Position numbers and translations under genes: made by a program. DNA of 64,000 bases, from contig OZ010796.1 in assembly GCA_963932465.1 (NCBI GenBank), positions 80,733,292 through 80,797,291 on the forward strand, written 5' to 3'. This stretch comes from Maratus speciosus. Its lineage: Eukaryota; Arthropoda; Arachnida; Araneae; Salticidae. The notes below the pieces were generated by a model. That model had not been told where the DNA came from. It worked only from the letters and a program-made list of their open reading frames with translations, and ran no database searches. Shown in pieces: positions 23,330 to 35,325 of this stretch (positions within the stretch are counted from its first letter, which is position 1; each line of letters opens with the position of its first letter).

Positions 23330-24858
23330 TAGCAAATTATTTAATTTATTTAGGGGAAGGTTGTGCGTACATACATACGTATTAATATGTTGCACACAAA
23401 CATTAATTTGTGAAATTAAGAAAATTGCATTTTCCTGCTCTTGAAAGCCAATTGCTTTGATTAAGTTATTTTCGAGAGTGATTGAAGAATGGCTGAATAA
23501 AATGAAGCCTCTTTACTTGAAGAAAGCATTACTGATATAAATGACTTGAGATTAATATTTATTGCATTTTTATGATCCAAGTGTGACATTTTCCCATTTT
23601 TCTTCATACAAATTTGTTTTAGAAAAGATAAAAATAAACTGTAAAGGGATTTATCGTACACTTAATATAACTAATAGTGAAACAACAATTTTTAACCACC
23701 ATTTTTTTACGTGAATTTATTTTTATAACCAACCTGGTAATCTAAATCTTCAGAATCTCAAATTTTTCTTTAAAAACAAATTTGAATTTCCTTTATTTTG
23801 AATTTGCAATTTATAAAAAGATATAGAAGAAAAATACAATAATTGGCATATTCCATTCAAATTAAATGCTTCAAATGTTATTCAAGGAAACATACTTTTT
23901 TCTTTCTGTAGTTTAAAGAATAGTTAAGAAAGTGAACAGATTTATGCAAGATATTTATTTTAATGCTGCTTTAAAAAATAAACAGAAGCATATCTCGAAT
24001 TTTTTTACACCTAAAAAAAACTACTCGTTAAACTACTATAAATAACTATTTAGATGAACGATGGCTCTTCCAGCTAATTCGCTAAACACCTATTTAGCCA
24101 GGACCATGCGCCATTTGAACTCTCTACTTCTGAACTGAAAAGAAGTAATTTTTTTTATTGATATGTAGAATTCTTTTGAATTAGTGCGTCGTCCATGGCG
24201 CTAATACCCCCCGTTTTTTTTAAATTAAATGTGTATCTGTGGCGTCAAAGATTGATTATTTATCTAAAGACCTCTGAACCACTTACTAAAATAATAGATT
24301 CGATTTGAACATGAATATTTAGAACAATTCGATTCGAATATAATACGTAACAGAACAATGGCATTTTTGTTTCAGAACAAAGTAACGGGCGATAGTACAT
24401 ATAATCTACTATGGCGGTATTGAAAACTTTTGAAAACTTTTAAATTATGAAAAATTGGGTTGGTTCAAATATTTTCATCAAACACGCCAAAGAAAAAAAA
24501 TCCCGGCGATTTGCGCCATGAAATAATTAGTTGTAGACGGCGTAACACAATTTGCCGGGGGTAAAGAAAAATCATGAGTCCGTGGTACCGAGATGAAATA
24601 AATTTTAGTTACTACCCATTAAAATTGCAGTCACTGGTGCGCTTTTTGCGCACTATCATGTTCATGTCTAGATAAATTTCATTAAATTTTGGGTAAATAG
24701 GGATGTGTTTTCTTCTTTTCTTTTTTAAATTTTGCGTGATAAAGGGGGATACATCGGGGAAAAAGCGAAATTCTGTCTAAAAGTCTAAAATTTCATCCCT
24801 GTTATTGTACAAATAATATCCTTTTTCAGTAGCATATGCTTTGAAATTACAGCTGTAA
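23330..24858. other. Unassigned AT-rich DNA
   Basis: No gene or paired element ends were found. A small palindrome GTGCGCTTTTTGCGCAC occurs near 24640-24660. Confidence 0.4.
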
Positions 24859-24867
24859 TTGCTGGCC

Positions 24868-25056
24868 CAGTGTTGCCAGATATGCTACTTTTTAAAAAAT
24901 CAGATTCTTGACTGGCACCACTTTTTAGAAATGGTAAAATGTGCTTTATTTAATGACATATTAATTAAGGCAAAAACAAAGGTAATTTTACCGTCTCAAA
25001 AAAGTGGTGTCAATCAAGAAATTTGAATTTAAAAAAGTAGCTCACTGGCAACACTG
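24868..25056. mobile_element. hAT-type MITE with exact 8-bp duplication
   Basis: Ends CAGTGTTGCCAG and CTGGCAACACTG, 189 bp, flanked by TGCTGGCC at 24860-24867 and again at 25057-25064. Eight-bp duplications with CAGTG ends are diagnostic of hAT transposons. The arms pair almost throughout (GCTACTTTTT, GGCACCACTTTTT). A relative is at 61527-61719. Confidence 0.93.
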
Positions 25057-25192
25057 TGCTGGCCACTTAAGTAGTCGTCCGAGTAGTCAGGAGATTAATG
25101 GTCTCTGTTTTGCTGTCGTGCTTACCTCCTCTTATATATGACTCATCGGACGTCACTGACCTATAGAAAGTTGCTGTGTTACGTGGTGAGAC

Positions 25193-25646
25193 GTTGCCAT
25201 CGAAATACTCAAGGCCTGAGGGCACGAGTTGTGACGTCATCACTAATCGACCGACTTGTCACAAGTGTTGGGATTTACACCGGAAATTTTTGAATAGCAT
25301 TTTTCTTTTATTTTATTTGTGGGATATTCATTACCTTATAAAACAATAATAACTATTTAAATTTACTGGTGAGAATTTGGAATCCCCCAATAAAACATCA
25401 GCTAATAGCGGCAACACCATGGCATTCTGCATCTGGCTGAATATTTATTTAGGGATTCCGAATTCTCACCAGTAAGTTTAAAGAGTTAGTATTGTTTTAT
25501 ACGATGGTAGATATTCCACAAATAAAATAAAAGAAAATTGCTATTCAAAATTTCCCGGTGTGAATTCCAACACTAGTGAGAAGTCGGTCGATTAGTAATG
25601 ACGTCACAACTCGTGTCCTCTGGCTTGGAGTATTTCAATGGCAACG
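25193..25646. mobile_element. 454-bp palindromic MITE with CRE-like sites in both arms
   Basis: Ends GTTGCCAT(C/T)GAAATACTC in inverted orientation, flanked by an exact 8-bp duplication GGTGAGAC (25185-25192 and 25647-25654). The arms pair for about 200 bp and both carry TGACGTCA, the perfect CREB/ATF palindrome, next to ACTAATCGACCGACTT. Superfamily is probably hAT from the 8-bp duplication. Confidence 0.88.
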
Positions 25647-26215
25647 GGTGAGACCACTTCTAGTGCCAACTAGTCGCAAACTGGATGGTTAGCGTTCCTA
25701 TGTCCAAAACAGTACTAGATTAGGAGATAAATCAACTAACTACACAAGTGTACAGCGTCTTCGATTGTATAAATGATGTCTTACTTGCAAAAATAACATT
25801 ATTAAAAACCCAGAAATGTAAATATTTTTATATCAGAAATTTTTACAGACATTTACCCCAGAGATGTAACTATTTTTATTGCTAATATGTGTTAATTTTA
25901 TTTGTAAATGTAATTTCGATTTGTGCCGTCATTAAGCTGGTGATTGAGTATGAAAAATTTACATTTCTCGGCTTCTAATAAATTTATTTTTACATGCAAG
26001 ACATCATTTCCTTCTAAATCTGGGGGCGCACTACAACTTTTTATTTGGCTTTATGAGGTATATTTTATCGTTTATGAAATAGGAACGATAACTCTTCAGT
26101 TTGCCACTAGGTGGTGCTATAAGCGATCTAATTGTGCAGCGTATAATTATACTTTACTATATCTAGACACTACGTGTATATCTACCCTCGGTTTGAAGTT
26201 TATACAAATGGTTAA

Positions 26216-26418
26216 CCCCTTGAGGGGCACCAGTATATGTTATATACCACCTACGATTAATAAAGTTTTAAACCAGAAAAATTTTATTAAATTTAACTTT
26301 TCTAACTTTGGTGGAAAAAAGCCGTAAAATTGCTTTTACTTATGTTGAAATAGAATTTTTCAAGGATTCCGGTGTGAGTTCAACATTACGGGAACGCAAT
26401 CACTTGCCCTTCAAGGGG
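26216..26418. mobile_element. TTAA-flanked MITE, family D
   Basis: A 203-bp element between TTAA at 26212-26215 and 26419-26422, with ends CCCCTTGAGGGGCA and CCCCTTGAAGGGCA (inward). The subterminal palindrome GTATATGTTATATAC at 26233-26247 starts 17 bp from the left end. Its sequence is AT-rich but the position matches the other families. Confidence 0.85.
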
Positions 26419-26913
26419 TTAAGCATTTAGTGGTGACTCTGTGCAATAAGCCCTGTCTAAATGAAACACATTTATGTCACGAGACTCCATTCAATACATA
26501 AAATACCTGATTTCAATAAATTGCAATATTTATATTATGAAATCTATTGTATTCGCAAAGATATGACTCATAATTACAGCAGATTTCATTCACCAACAAG
26601 AAAGTTTATGATATAGAAAAAATAACTACTCATTCCAATTAAGAAATGTTTGTTCTCATATTTAAAGAAAACATGGATTTGGTATCACAAAGGTGTGCAC
26701 TTGTAAGTATTACCTAAAGACACATTTATTATAAGACATTCTGAAAATAAATCACGTTTGTTCCTCTGCAGTTTGATTCCACAAAGTTTCTCATTTCAAC
26801 CGTCAGTAAGATTCGATTGTTACACCTCTTCTTTTGCGATGATTCTGCTCATAAAAGTGGGTTACTTTGTTTTTCAGTGTTATAATCAACCTGTTACATG
26901 AAAATTATTTTAA

Positions 26914-27116
26914 CACTACAACCGCCGGCTATTTTACTCAATTTTTATAAAAAGGTGTTTCACACCAAAATTTTTATTTAAAACTATTTGACTTTTTTAA
27001 TTAGCCTATTTTTGTGCTTCATACATATAACATATCTTATGAAAAAATTTCTGGTTCGAATCAAGTATTATCAATTTTGGCAGGGGTCAAAATGACCCCT
27101 AACGGCGGTTCTAGTG
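26914..27116. mobile_element. TTAA-flanked MITE, family B (copy 2)
   Basis: 203 bp between TTAA at 26910-26913 and 27117-27120. The perfect palindrome AGGGGTCAAAATGACCCCT at 27082-27100 lies 16 bp from the right end. The body aligns with the copy at 950-1152 in inverse orientation. Confidence 0.9.
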
Positions 27117-27183
27117 TTAATGACGGAGTTTCATCATATTTCAAAAGTTTAAATATTGTTTACAGTTTCAAAGTTACGTTTTA

Positions 27184-27378
27184 CAGGGTTCGTACGGGTA
27201 CCGTTATTTTCAAGGCTCAATATCAGAATTTTTTTATAGAAAAAATAAATCTAGTTTAGTAATAAATCTAGTCTAGTTCTACGAAATTTCGCCTTATTTA
27301 AGGAGAGATTTTCTATAAGAAAATACTGGTACCGAAGAATTTCTTAGTCATGAAATTCAAGCACCCGTACGAACCCTG
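27184..27378. mobile_element. MITE with CAGGGTTCGTACGGG ends (copy 1)
   Basis: The ends pair over about 20 bp, with TACCGTTATTTTCAAG and GGTACCGAAGAATTTC inside. A 5-bp duplication TTTTA flanks it. A second copy at 32547-32722 has its own 5-bp duplication, CAATG. A 5-bp duplication with CAGGG ends suggests a hAT-related or Transib-like source, not resolved. Confidence 0.82.
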
Positions 27379-27384
27379 TTTTAT

Positions 27385-28676
27385 ATCATAACTAATCGAC
27401 ATATTCTCTATTTATTTAGATGTACTTTATTATTAAACAATGAGCTTATAAATTAGCTTTAAAACTATGCTATTACATATTTGACACCTTTATTGAAATT
27501 AAATAACAATAAAAAGTAAAATATTTTTTCACTAAATTTCAAATAAAATCATTTAAATTGCAAAATATTCAAATGGATGTGTATAAAAATCTAGGACTTT
27601 ATGTTGTATAAAAAAATTCAACAATTACTGAATAGGTTTTTTCGACAATGTCATGCAAACCTTATTTGTTATTCGCCTAATATTTAAGTATCATTTTTAT
27701 TTTTCTTACATTTATTTTTTATTTACATTCAAAAGAAATGTAGTGTACTAACTGTTTTTATTATTATTTTTTAAACCAGGATAATTAGTAATGATATTAA
27801 ATGTACTTTCACGAGTAGGAAGGTTTTTAAATATATTTCAGTTATCATAACGATGACAGCTTCTCTTAATTTACAGCTATTTTTATATCACTAACTTAAT
27901 TCAGCAGTATTTTCATAACTTAATTTGGTTAAGAGTACTTTATTAGCTTAATATAATACCCTTGTTACTCTATCATAAAAAGAACATGGAGCGTTCTAAA
28001 TTAATAAACTTGTATTTGTGTTACTGCCGAAACAATTATTTAATTTGTTACACTGTTTGAAATGCTTTATTTCTTTCCATTTGAAGATAAGAATCATTTT
28101 TTGTGATATTTGGGGTGATATATTAATCATATTTATAAGCAAAATTATCCATTTAATTGTGCTCAATTGTTAAGCTGGTGAGACACCCACGCGCCTACGC
28201 AAAACTCCATTCTCATTTACACTTAAAAAGAAAATTAATGGTACGACGAATTTATTCCCAGAAATCTTCTTAAGTCTGAATGAAATTGCTATTTTTATCT
28301 TACTCTTATAATCACTAGGGGAATTTCCATTTTTGTATTCATTGCGTTTTCACAAAAATTAATTTGTATGATGCTAGTCCCTTAGCAATTACCCTCAAAA
28401 AATATTCAGAAGTAGTATAAAGTATTTTGCATAAGATCGGACTTCTAAATTACGCAAAGAGTTTATACAGTTATTTTTTTCATCGGCAGAACATTATTAA
28501 GGTTTGGAACTTCAATTTGTAGAGTTGATTTCGATTGATTATACTCAATTTTCTTTTTAAACTGTCTCACAAATAAGTAAATATAGAAAATATAGAAGAA
28601 GAATATTTTAATCTGTTAAAATTTACAGAATCATGATAATAAATATACAAGCAGAGGTTGTGAGAGAATAACTATA
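27385..28676. other. Unassigned DNA with one dispersed-repeat fragment
   Basis: The stretch 27578-27690 (GGATGTGTATAAAAATCTAG, GACTTTATGTTGTATAAAAA, CGACAATGTCATGC) recurs in direct orientation at about 30583-30700. The rest shows nothing recognisable. Confidence 0.55.
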
Positions 28677-28689
28677 TTAACTATATTAA

Positions 28690-28999
28690 CCCTCTCGCTG
28701 CGTAATTGTTTTATCAAAATAGCTTCAAAAATTAAGTACTTAATTCCTTCGCTACGAGCGTCTTTTAAGAATTTTTATTCTTTTGCCACCGGTTTTTGAA
28801 AACAAAACCGGTTCGTCTGATTTAATCGGGAAAATGCTCCGATTAGATGAGGCAAAATATACAATAAAAAGTAACTGGTGGGAATGATCAAGGCGGCTTA
28901 ATTACACGGAAAAAATGCATCCCCGATGAAATCTCGGGTTGTGCAAATTTTGCTACTTTTACGTTGCCCGAGAAACTCTCGGGTTGCGCAGCGAGAGGG
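28690..28999. mobile_element. TTAA-flanked MITE, family F (copy 2)
   Basis: 310 bp between TTAA at 28686-28689 and 29000-29003, both ends CCCTCTCGCTGCG. The palindrome CCCGAGAAACTCTCGGG at 28967-28983 lies 16 bp from the right end. A degenerate second palindrome (CCCGATGAAATCTCGGG, 28922-28938) with the same downstream text GTTG(T/C)GCA suggests the right end was duplicated internally. Confidence 0.88.
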
Positions 29000-29003
29000 T
29001 TAA

Positions 29004-29060
29004 CCGCCAAAACTATAAGGTTGAAATTTTCGACTTTTTAGCGAAATGTCGTTTGCCACC
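29004..29060. mobile_element. One end of a TTAA-family J element
   Basis: CCGCCAAAACTATAAGG then GTTGAAATTTTCGAC, which matches the left end of the element at 45082-45308 almost exactly. It starts at the TTAA shared with the family F element, and the palindrome (one mismatch here) is 16 bp from that TTAA. The far end is not found. Confidence 0.5.
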
Positions 29061-29281
29061 ATGTGACATGATGACAGTATTTTAGGAAAAGTCGAGGATA
29101 AGCAAATGAAAAATTATTTGCATTGGTTTAAAACCTCATATACAATGTTTAAGACTTACTCAAATAACGAGTTTATCCAATGGTTTTGTTCCTTCAGTTG
29201 GCATGTCCATATTACGTTGACAAAAAATGTACTAGTGGAATATTAGAATGTTGTTTTGAAAAAATTCAATAGTTTCTTAGG

Positions 29282-29307
<26 letters not shown>
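29282..29307. repeat. Poly(A) tract
   Basis: 26 consecutive A. No retrogene or SINE body is recognised upstream. Confidence 0.9.
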
Positions 29308-29312
<5 letters not shown>

Positions 29313-29670
29313 TCAGTTAATTTGCTCACAAAGTTGATAAATTGAAAGAGAAAGAGACCCAAAACAAGAGTTTGATTTTATGAGAATAAAATTTCTGAAA
29401 ACCAGAGGAAACTTAGTGCTGAATATACAGTAATGTCTAAAATAACATTCGGAGCACCACACTCTCAAAACGAAATTTTCAAAACTGAGTAAAAAATACT
29501 CAAATCTGAGTATGTCGCGTAGTCAAAATGGCTCCGAAAGAAAATTACTCAAGTTTGAAACATGCATTTACTCATTTCTGAAAATATGGACACACTCAAA
29601 TATGAGCACACAACGCTTTATTCATGATGTTTATTCACGATTATACATGATGTTTGTATTTATGTATTGT

Positions 29671-29837
29671 CAGTGATGGAACAGTAGCGCAGCAATTGAG
29701 CGATTGTCACCACTAAATTTTTACAGTATTCTTCGCCTTCAGAAATCCCAGAAATTCCGTCCTGAACTTAAATGAAGAATACTAATAAAGTTTTACGGTG
29801 TCAATTGATTATCTGCTGTTACACTGTTCCATCACTG
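29671..29837. mobile_element. 167-bp MITE, CAGTGATGGAAC ends, 6-bp duplication
   Basis: Ends CAGTGATGGAACAGTAGC and the near reverse complement; exact duplication TATTGT at 29665-29670 and 29838-29843. Inner text CACCACTAAATTTTTACAGT is shared with the MITE at 42136-42305. Confidence 0.9.
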
Positions 29838-31396
29838 TATTGTTGATGGTTGTCAAATCCTACCTGCGAAGTCTTTCCTTTACGAATTCATCCAATCTTC
29901 GATTTCGAAGGTTAAAAAATAAAATTTACGCTTTCGCGATTACATTACGACAGCTTTTAAGTGTTCTTCCGCGAACACGATAAAAATGTAGTTTGCCCCC
30001 CATTTCCTGTTAAAAAATATTACTGAAAGGAGCGTTTCGTTCGAAATCCTAAAAAATGATATTATATGAATAAATTTAACTACCTTGGTAAAATTTACTA
30101 CGTTTAACGAACGAAAAGTAATATTGTTTGAAACTGAGTATTTCTGGTGTTTCGAAATTGAAAGAATTCGGTCGTCATATTTGAAACAAAAAGTTTCATA
30201 ACAAAATGAAAACATAGGTTTATTCAGATTTGAAAGTGTAATTTTTCTCAGTGCATAAGATTCATTAAAATTTCAGACGGTTTCGATATCATTAAAACGA
30301 AATTCAGAGCACCAGAAGATTTATTGAAATTTCAGACAGTTTCAATATTGTTATGCTGATGATGGTAAACTAAATGCTACCAAAATCGGACTTCAATTTT
30401 AGTAGATGTTTTATTTGATAGATTGTAATTTATGTCAGTTATGCATCTATAAATGTTATTCAATATATGCCCTTGAAAACGCCAGTTAAATAATATTTAT
30501 TTTTTTCTATCAGTAAAAAATGAGAGCAATAGACTCACAGCATTGCTGCGTCTAGGGCCCCAATATTGTAAGTATGGCCATGGATGTGTCTAAAAATCTA
30601 GGACTTTATGTTGTATAAAAAATTTCAATAATTACTGAATGGGTTTCTTCGACTATGTCATGCGTTCCTAAATGCATTCCTATTGTTTATTTAGGTATTT
30701 CCCTTCACTGTATGAAAAGAGGAAATTTCATAACAACATCGCGGTAGTGTTCGTCAGTGCTTCATCAATTACGTGTAGTTTATGAATTTTCTTTCTTGTT
30801 ATATATTGGTTTGAGACGTTGTATAGTTATTATTCAATGAAACGAAGGAGAAAATAATCGGTCAAGTGCTAGTATTACTCGCGTACAGAGGGTTCCGTAC
30901 AATAGATGGCGCATAGAGTACGCCACTCGTGTCTTTATGTATGTCCAAACCATCCGTGTCTAGGTTAATATTTCGGCTAATTACCGACATTTTTTTTTGA
31001 AAAATCATTATGAGGAATCCTTTTATACTTCCGCGAAGATAGGTACCTCGAGGGCCCCTCCACTCCCTTGCTGAGTGCCTGCAAAGTGAAATTTGTATGT
31101 AACGAAAAACTGCGATTTTCTCAAAAACTATGTAACCTAAGGTAATCGCTATAGTTTTCCTGTAAGGTTTACATATACTTCTGCGACCCTTAATTTTTTC
31201 ATATGTTTAGTTTCAGTAGACTCGGAAATAGAGGGAAGGGGGGAACATATTTTTGCGTTGCATTCTCGACGATATCTCTGATAATATAATACCTAAAATT
31301 GAATCAAATGTATTTTTGAGTTTGGCATTACAAGAGTTTTCACACGAAACACCAAACGATAAAAAAAAAAAAGATTTTCCCTTTCAGGTGACTTAA

Positions 31397-31613
31397 CCCT
31401 CTCGCTGCGTAATTGTTTTATTAAAATAGCTTCAAAATAATTAAATAACTTCTTTTGCCATCGGTTTTTCTAAACAAAAATTTTTGTCTAATTTAATCGG
31501 GAAAATGCTCCGATTAAATAAGGCAAAATTTACAAAAATAAGTAAATAAATAAATAAATAACTGGTGGGAATAATGTATGCCTGAGAAAATCTCAGGTTG
31601 CGCAGAAAGAGGG
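31397..31613. mobile_element. TTAA-flanked MITE, family F (copy 3)
   Basis: 217 bp between TTAA at 31393-31396 and 31614-31617. The palindrome CCTGAGAAAATCTCAGG (31581-31597) is 16 bp from the right end. Against the other F copies (CCCGAG...CTCGGG), both partners of one pair have changed, C:G to T:A. Confidence 0.9.
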
Positions 31614-31617
31614 TTAA

Positions 31618-31817
31618 CACTAGAACGCCCGGAAATTTTACTTAACTTTCATAAAAATATTTCATACCAGAATATTTATTTAAAATTATTTAACTGATTA
31701 ATTTAACGCATTTCTGTGCGAATTTAATTTATCTTATTTTATTTTAAATTTTCTGGCTCCAATGGACATTTAACTATTTGATTGGGGTCGAATCGACTCC
31801 TTCTGGGCTTTCCAGTG
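31618..31817. mobile_element. TTAA-flanked MITE, family C (intact copy)
   Basis: 200 bp between TTAA at 31614-31617, shared with the family F neighbour, and TTAA at 31818-31821. The palindrome GGGGTCGAATCGACTCC (31784-31800, one G.T mismatch) is 17 bp from the right end. It shows the empty form of the TTAA used by the nested insertion at 950-1152. Confidence 0.9.
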
Positions 31818-32070
31818 TTAATTAGCCCCCTAGATTTTCCTAAATATATTTGTGAATGGTTAATAATCTATAAATATGTAGGTCAATAGCCTTTATTACT
31901 TCGGCCAAATTTGAACTTCGCCCGTTCCATAGTTAATGATAAAAACGGCTGCGACAGACGGACAGACAGACATACGAGTGATCTTATAATGGTTCCGTTT
32001 TTAATTTTTAAGTGCGGAACCATAAAAATTTAGAAATTAAGAAGGGAAAATGAAACGTAAATTACAATAT

Positions 32071-32470
32071 CGTTCGTGGGCTGCAATAGTGGCACAACTA
32101 AAAAAATACGAATTTTGAGGTAATGCGCTCTCCAGCATTGCAGATTGGTATTTTTTCCAGCAGCAACAACGGCCTATCTTGTAGTTCAGTATTTCACCAA
32201 CAGGCGGCAGAAGATCTGAATAATGTATTAAAAACATTTAGCAATAGTGCCACATCTCAAAACATTAGGTCATGGGAACTACACTGGGTGTGAGGGTACT
32301 TTTTTTTGCATTAATATTAACTGAATCCTTACGGAGTTATTTAGTATCACTTAACACTTATGATAACAATGAATCGTGTAAATTTTGCATTTCATTACAA
32401 GGCGAAACTTCAAACCATTAATCTCAGAACCTGATTTTTTGAGTTGTGCCACTATTGCAGCCCACGAGCG
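32071..32470. mobile_element. 400-bp MITE with ~30-bp inverted repeats
   Basis: Ends CG(T/C)TCGTGGGCTGCAATAG then TGGCACAACT in inverted orientation. Flanks include ATAT on both sides. AGCAATAGTGCCACA recurs internally. No gene. Confidence 0.8.
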
Positions 32471-32546
32471 ATATATTGAGTAGATATTCATAAAAATCCA
32501 TTTAACATTGCTTGAAGGCAAATTCAGAGTTATATTTCATACAATG

Positions 32547-32722
32547 CTAGGTTCGACGGGTACCGTTATTTTCAAGGCCAAATATCAGTAATTTTTTATA
32601 GAAAAATAAATATAGTTTAAACGGGCGAAATTTCGCCTTATTTAAGCTGCGATTTTACATAAGAAAATACTGGTACCGAAGAATTTCTTAGTCTGGAAAT
32701 TTAAGGACCCATACGAACCCTG
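32547..32722. mobile_element. MITE of the CAGGGTTCG family (copy 2)
   Basis: CTAGGTTCGACGGGTACCG at the left and CGAACCCTG at the right, with 5-bp duplication CAATG at 32542-32546 and 32723-32727. The inner text aligns with 27184-27378. Confidence 0.82.
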
Positions 32723-32727
32723 CAATG

Positions 32728-33650
32728 GGTTAGAAATGACAGAATGTTTTTTTATGTTTGAAATATTCCCTGAATTTTTCAATTTAGTTCCGAATAAGAT
32801 GCAGATAAATACTTTGCAAATGTTAATATATTTTTGTGAAGAAAAGTGTTGTTCGCAGCCTTTACATAAATGATGGTCTCATAACTCAGCGAATAGATAA
32901 ACAGATAAATGCATTTCAAAAGAGAATTCTATTCCTATTAGGAATTTGATTTAGTAATGTATTGTATGAATGTATGTGCATTGCGATTCGAAATAGACTG
33001 AGAAAGAAAATAAACAGATAAGAAATTTATATCAGAGCTGTATAACGTGACTGGATTATGTATTGTAAAATATATAGTTGTTGATTGACTAGCTAGTGTA
33101 GCTCAATATATGATTGCATTGTCCACAGGGACTAAAAACTGTTTTAAAATCAGTACACATATTTATGGGAACTTCACAAAGAAAATGAGCCATAAAAAGA
33201 CAGTCAAAGCAATAACACATAAAAATTAATAAAGGAGTTTTATTCTGAAGAATAAAAAATTATGCCAAAAATGTTAGATAATTGACTTATTAAACAGGCA
33301 GTTTATGGAATGAATTTTCTTTTTCACTTATTTCAAAATAATCCCACGATTTTGATTGATGTGCAAACTGTATTATTATCTGAAATACATTTGAAAGTTT
33401 GCCCTACCCTGGCTTCCAAAAGTTAAATTACAGTTTTATATTCTGATGCATACATTTAAAAGAACGGAAATAAAGATTAGAAATATTGCTTATATAAATT
33501 ATCATAATAATCTATATTAATATAATAAAGAGAGAACTCCTGTGGTTCATCAAGGCAAAGCTGAAATGACTAAAGTTAGGATAACGAAATTCGAACTATA
33601 GATTGTTGTTATGATCCAAGCAAGCAATAAGAAAGGATTTTTGAAAATGC
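32728..33650. other. Unassigned AT-rich DNA
   Basis: No gene, RNA or paired element ends recognised. Confidence 0.4.
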
Positions 33651-33654
33651 ACCC

Positions 33655-33950
33655 CCTAAAAGGGGTTGGTCAAAAGTTTTAGGTCATTTCGCCATATCTC
33701 AGTAACAGTTTTAGATAGGAGCGTGAAATTCAGTACATTAAATCTACTAAAAAAAATAGTTAAACGCGTACTTCAGTGATTTTAGAAATTCAACCACTAA
33801 GGTGGTATGGGGGTCGAAAGTTTTGAGTGATTTCGCGATATCTCAGCTGTAGTATTAGATAGGAGCATAAAAGACAGCTAAACCAATCTACTAAAAAAAT
33901 AGTTAAACACATATTTCAGAAATTTTAGAACTATTTTAGAACTATTTATT
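33655..33950. repeat. Two diverged tandem units, ~168 bp
   Basis: Both units share GGTC(A/G)AAAGTTTT, ATTTCGC(C/G)ATATCTCAG, TTAGATAGGAGC and TCTACTAAAAAAA(A)TAGTTAAAC. The last unit ends in a short TTTTAGAACTA repeat. Probably a fragment of a satellite or dispersed element. Confidence 0.65.
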
Positions 33951-33959
33951 GCCAACATC

Positions 33960-34793
33960 GACTATGAACCCGATTATGGAAGATTGGACGAATAAGATAA
34001 TTATTGCTGATTTTTTATTTGATATTTTGCGCAAGACATTTTCCAAGGAAAGTTTTTTTTTTTATATAATATATATTTAGATTCCATACAAAATAGAATT
34101 TTGCTAAATGCTAAGCCATTTGGTTGATTTTGTATTTTATTTTGTTAGGGAATTCGTATATTTTTCTGTTACTTTCACCATGGAAAATGCATCGTCTATT
34201 AACGATTTACGTGTGGGAATGTGCATAACTTCGTGCTTATATCGCAATATTATTGTATTTTTATTTCTTTTATTTTTAAGGCCCTCGTGCTTAACATGGG
34301 CGAAACCAGGTTGTTGTCATAAATAAAATCAAATGAAAAGATTTTGTACCTTGGTAAAAAAGGAACCAATGCCCGTTTTTGTCACATTGAAAAAAAGCTG
34401 ATGCAAATGTTTTCTATTTTTTTTATTCTTTTGAATTATTATTTAAAAAAGTAATTTTCTCGCGGAATAAATCAAAGGTTGGACATTGGCATTTATTTAT
34501 GTTATATCTATGATTATTTTGAAATAAGTGGTGGTCACAGTAAAGATAATGGTAATAATCAAAGAGATGTGATTTTTACACAATGCTTTAAAGGGAAATT
34601 TTTTGCATTTTTTTACTATACCTAAAACTATTGTGAGTTGACTGTTCGGCATACATTAAAAAATATTAATTTTGGGTATTGGCCCGTTTTCAGTCTAGTT
34701 ATAGAATCGCGTTTCATATTTTAAAAATAATGGAGCTTAATACAGATGAAAGAAAAAGCTGCGAATATCTTGAATTATTGCTCCAGTTTTTAA
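33960..34793. other. Unassigned AT-rich DNA
   Basis: The open frame at 34108-34326 is short, AT-biased and matches nothing I know. No paired ends. Confidence 0.4.
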
Positions 34794-34799
34794 TTATTG

Positions 34800-34980
34800 C
34801 AGGGCTCCCAAATGGTCCGCCAACTGTATACCAATAAATTTTAACAGAAAAGTTTATGGTAGGTTTGCGCTAGAATTAACTTTGAAAGGTGATTCCGGGG
34901 CGGTTTGTAAGAAAAATCTAAAAAGAATTTTTTTCTAAAATAATATTGGTATTCAGTTGGCGGACCACTTGGGAGTCCTG
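34800..34980. mobile_element. 181-bp palindromic MITE with 6-bp duplication
   Basis: Ends CAGG(G/A)CTCCCAA(A/G)TGGTCCG then CCAACTG in inverted orientation. Exact duplication TTATTG at 34794-34799 and 34981-34986. Confidence 0.92.
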
Positions 34981-35325
34981 TTATTGTTTGTTGGCATGCA
35001 GTTTGTTGTACAAAAGAAATGGTAGTTATGAGAAAAAGAAAAATTGCGTATGTTTAGATGGCGGGTGGTCAAGTATTATGAAACCTGTTCAGTGTTTTCT
35101 ATGTATTACACGTTTTTTCAAAGCTTACATTCTGCCTCTTTTGATCCGAAAAATAAGGTAAACTATTGTACCGTTATAGGTCGTTTTGTCATAACTGAGA
35201 CCGTAAGTGCTGCTACTACGATTTGAAAACATAATCATAATCAATGAGTATATGGGCTTTTTCTGCTACTGAGACTGTATTTTCGTCATTTACTTAAAAT
35301 GCTGAACTTTGCCTGGATTTTAGTC

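Larger units (their letters stand above)
30890..32022. mobile_element. GGGTTCCGTA-type dispersed element, interrupted twice
   Basis: It begins GGGTTCCGTACAATAGATGG. It closes with a GACAGACGGACAGACAGACA repeat, CTTATAATGGTTCCG and a terminal hairpin GGTTCCG...CGGAACC (31991-31997 with 32015-32021). This layout resembles a repeat I know as widespread in Lepidoptera and other arthropods; its class is uncertain. Two TTAA MITEs are inserted back to back inside (31397-31613, 31618-31817). No coding sequence. Confidence 0.55.
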
